From CAYUAG01 sp046483025 (lineage in GTDB: Bacteria; Zhuqueibacterota; QNDG01; CAYUAG01), in assembly GCA_046483025.1 (NCBI GenBank), contig JAWODZ010000064.1, forward strand, positions 1-15,132: DNA of 15,132 nucleotides. Reading direction: 5' to 3'. The notes beneath the pieces are model-generated. The model was not told the origin of the DNA and did no database searches. It was given only the letters and a program-made list of their open reading frames with translations. The translations under genes and the position numbers were made by a program. Shown piece after piece: positions 13,135 through 15,132 of the stretch (position 1 is the stretch's first letter; every line of letters starts with the position of its first letter).

Positions 13135-14820
13135 ATGTCTTCTTCAGTATTAATCATCATTGCTCTTATTTTGTTTACTGCTGGATATCTTGTATACGGT
13201 AGATTTGTGGCTAAAAGGCTGGGGCTGGACAGAAATGCTCCTACTCCGGCGCATACAAGAAAAGATGGTGTTGATTATGTTCCGGCAAAATGGCCGATTC
13301 TGTTAGGCCATCATTTTGCCTCCATTGCCGGGGCAGCACCAATTATTGGTCCTATAACCGCAGCGGTTTTTGGCTGGATACCTGTTATTCTCTGGATTGT
13401 GCTGGGAAGCATTTTTCTGGGTGCGGTGCATGATTTCACCTCTCTCGTGGCTTCAGTGCGTCATAAGGGTCAGTCCCTGGGAGAGGTTATTAAGACGTAC
13501 ATTGGTAAAAAAGGAAAGAGCCTGTTTTTGATTTTTGCCTGGTCCACTCTGGTTTTAGTAGTAGCAGCATTTACTATTCTGGTAGTAAAAACCTTTACTT
13601 CATCTCCATCTGTGAGCACTTCTTCTTCACTTTTTATTTTACTTGCCTTGATTTTTGGTTTCTCCATATACAAACTGAAATTTTCTCTCAGTATTTCATC
13701 TGTAATCGGGGTAATTCTATTACTGTTTTGTGTATGGCTGGGAAATGAATTTCCCATACAGTTTTCTTCTGACCTGAGTATAAATACGGAAGTATGGACA
13801 TGGATAGTATTAGGTTATATATTTATAGCATCTGTAACCCCGGTCTGGATTTTACTTCAGCCCCGGGATTATTTAAACTCCTTTTTGTTATATCTGGTAT
13901 TGATTGTTGCTTTTTTAGGTATTCTGATTCAGAATCCGGCAGTTAAACTGCAACCCTTCACTCATTTTATCGATCCCAAACTCGGTTCCATGTTTCCTAT
14001 ACTGTTTGTTACAGTGGCATGCGGAGCTATATCAGGATTTCATTCCCTGGTTGCATCCGGTACTACTGCTAAACAGCTTAACCGGGAGACCGATGCCAGA
14101 CCTGTTGGATACGGGGGTATGTTAATTGAAGGATTGCTGGCAGTGATTGCATTAATAACTGCTATTACACTTTTACCCTCTGAATATAAAAGTATTAGTT
14201 CCAATCCCATTGCTCTTTTTTCTCAGGGAGTGGGAAGTTTTGTAACATCCCTGGGGATTCCCCGGAAAACAGGAATTACCTTTGCCGCTATGGCTGTATC
14301 TGCTTTTGCTCTTACCTCTCTTGATACAGCTACCAGGATCGGCAGATTCGCGTTCCAGGAATTTTTTAAGTCAGAAAAGACATCAGCGGTTCGAACGTTT
14401 CTGACCAATAGATTCACTGCTACTTTTTTAACCCTGCTTCCGGGAGCAGGGCTGGCTCTGACCGGAACCTATCAGGCTATCTGGCCAATTTTCGGATCAG
14501 CCAATCAACTGCTGGCAGCTCTGGCACTTCTGGTCACCAGTGTGTGGTTACAGGTGAAACAAAAGAAAAACGGGTTTCTCCGGTATCCCATGTATTTTAT
14601 GTTTGCTGTGACTCTCACTGCATTACTTTTTTTGATTTATCAGAAATCTTCTCTTATAGTGAGCTATTATTTAGGTAAACCTGTACCTGAAGGGTTCAGT
14701 GCTGGCGGAACTATTTTCCTCTTGGTGTTTGCCTTGCTGCTTTTCAGTGTAGCAGTGGTTTTGGTGTGGGAAGCGTATAACAGTTTAAGGAAAAAGGATA
14801 AAGGGGAAGGTAGAAAATAG
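13135..14820 (+). CDS. cstA: CstA-family carbon starvation transporter
   Basis: A 561-residue polytopic inner-membrane protein of the CstA/BtsT family, whose members take up peptides or pyruvate. The family signature is clear near the N-terminus: YGRFVAKRLGLD, KDGVDYVPAKWPILLGHHFASIAGAAPIIGPITAAVFGW and FLGAVHDFTSLVASVRHKG. Later come TPVWILLQPRDYLNSF, CGAISGFHSLVASGTTAKQL, TSLDTATRIGRF and WPIFGSANQLLAALALL. About a dozen hydrophobic segments are visible. It belongs to the shorter class of this family. AAAGGA lies about 10 bases before the ATG. It is monocistronic in this window and GC-richer than the left-half genes. Substrate cannot be decided from sequence. Confidence 0.92.
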   Translation: MSSSVLIIIALILFTAGYLVYGRFVAKRLGLDRNAPTPAHTRKDGVDYVPAKWPILLGHHFASIAGAAPIIGPITAAVFGWIPVILWIVLGSIFLGAVHDFTSLVASVRHKGQSLGEVIKTYIGKKGKSLFLIFAWSTLVLVVAAFTILVVKTFTSSPSVSTSSSLFILLALIFGFSIYKLKFSLSISSVIGVILLLFCVWLGNEFPIQFSSDLSINTEVWTWIVLGYIFIASVTPVWILLQPRDYLNSFLLYLVLIVAFLGILIQNPAVKLQPFTHFIDPKLGSMFPILFVTVACGAISGFHSLVASGTTAKQLNRETDARPVGYGGMLIEGLLAVIALITAITLLPSEYKSISSNPIALFSQGVGSFVTSLGIPRKTGITFAAMAVSAFALTSLDTATRIGRFAFQEFFKSEKTSAVRTFLTNRFTATFLTLLPGAGLALTGTYQAIWPIFGSANQLLAALALLVTSVWLQVKQKKNGFLRYPMYFMFAVTLTALLFLIYQKSSLIVSYYLGKPVPEGFSAGGTIFLLVFALLLFSVAVVLVWEAYNSLRKKDKGEGRK

Positions 14821-14943
14821 TGAAAAGGGAGAATGGAGAAAAGGAGAAGGGAGGGGTATTGGTGCCTTAAGTTTAAAGTGCCTGGAGTGCCTAAAGTTGT
14901 AAGTACTTGTCGTATTTTTTAGTGATTAGAATACAAAATACAA
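14821..14943. other. Purine-rich spacer with short GTGCCT repeats and a hairpin
   Basis: Bases 14820-14857 are almost all purine on the plus strand. Next come related blocks AAAGTGCCTGG and AGTGCCTAAAG. A hairpin (ACTTGTCGTATTTT against AAAATACAAGT, with a two-base bulge) ends at the intron boundary. No gene is seen. Confidence 0.5.
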
Positions 14944-15132
14944 GTGTGCCAAGCAAAGCTAATATAAACAAGCTGGACAATCCAGCCTGTGTAACGGTTA
15001 ACCGCCGGCACAGAACCGAACTAAGCGCATAAGGAGGTAACGAATTGTGCGAAGCCATAGGGAGGGCAGTTTGTCAGCCGTAACGAGAATGAAGGTATTG
15101 AGCCCCGAAATAGTCTATGTTGCATTGGGTCA
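14944..15132 (+). ncRNA. Group II intron, 5' part (domain I), cut by the window end
   Basis: Begins with GTGTGCC, matching the 5' GUGYG consensus of group II introns. Compact domain-I-like structure follows: GCTGGA-CAA-TCCAGC hairpin, CTGTG paired with CACAG, and GCGCA paired with TGTGC around AAGGAGGTAACGA, then GCGAAGCC and further paired blocks. No ORF is open over this stretch, as expected for the ribozyme 5' region. An intron-encoded reverse transcriptase would be to the right, outside the window. The identification rests on these motifs; I cannot give the intron class. Confidence 0.65.

Overview
The window is about 15 kb of AT-rich bacterial DNA. The left half is clearly AT-richer than the right half. 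The organism is probably an anaerobe that makes a [NiFe] hydrogenase, because the left end carries the maturation genes hypF (truncated), hypC, hypD and hypE. A predicted lipoprotein and the many REP/MITE-type palindromes resemble those of poorly cultivated, diderm-type environmental lineages. I cannot assign a phylum from the sequence alone.

Layout. 1-118: the end of a CheA-like histidine kinase reading frame that breaks off and is joined, in another frame, to the C-terminal third of HypF (103-873). 947-2250: hypC and hypD, overlapping. 2279-2411: a MITE-like palindrome. 2492-3511: hypE. 3512-3650: hairpin-rich DNA between hypE and a convergent small lipoprotein gene (3650-3976, minus). 4046-6913: a tight plus-strand run of a PHP-domain phosphoesterase, radC, coaX and a GxxExxY-family protein. 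6944-9199: a TPM-domain membrane protein, a nucleotidyltransferase-fold protein and LemA.

From about 8.45 kb to 13.1 kb the window is a palindrome-rich accessory zone. It contains a RAYT-type (REP-associated) Y1 transposase, a FISUMP-domain secreted protein, a small ORF, and at least five kinds of palindromic repeat. One palindromic element has visibly inserted into a copy of another repeat, and the uninterrupted version survives 3.4 kb away. Within this zone a nitronate monooxygenase/FabK-like flavoprotein lies on the minus strand. A CstA-family transporter follows (13135-14820), and the window ends inside the 5' part of what looks like a group II intron (from about 14944).

How the genes work together. 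HypF, HypE, HypC and HypD act in one pathway that builds the Fe(CN)2CO group of [NiFe] hydrogenases, but the hypF copy here lacks its N-terminal two thirds. TPM and LemA proteins often occur together; here they flank a degenerate-looking nucleotidyltransferase, which makes this three-gene set the best candidate for an uncharacterised functional module. I found no convincing new defence system. The strongest novel material is the repeat biology around the RAYT gene.
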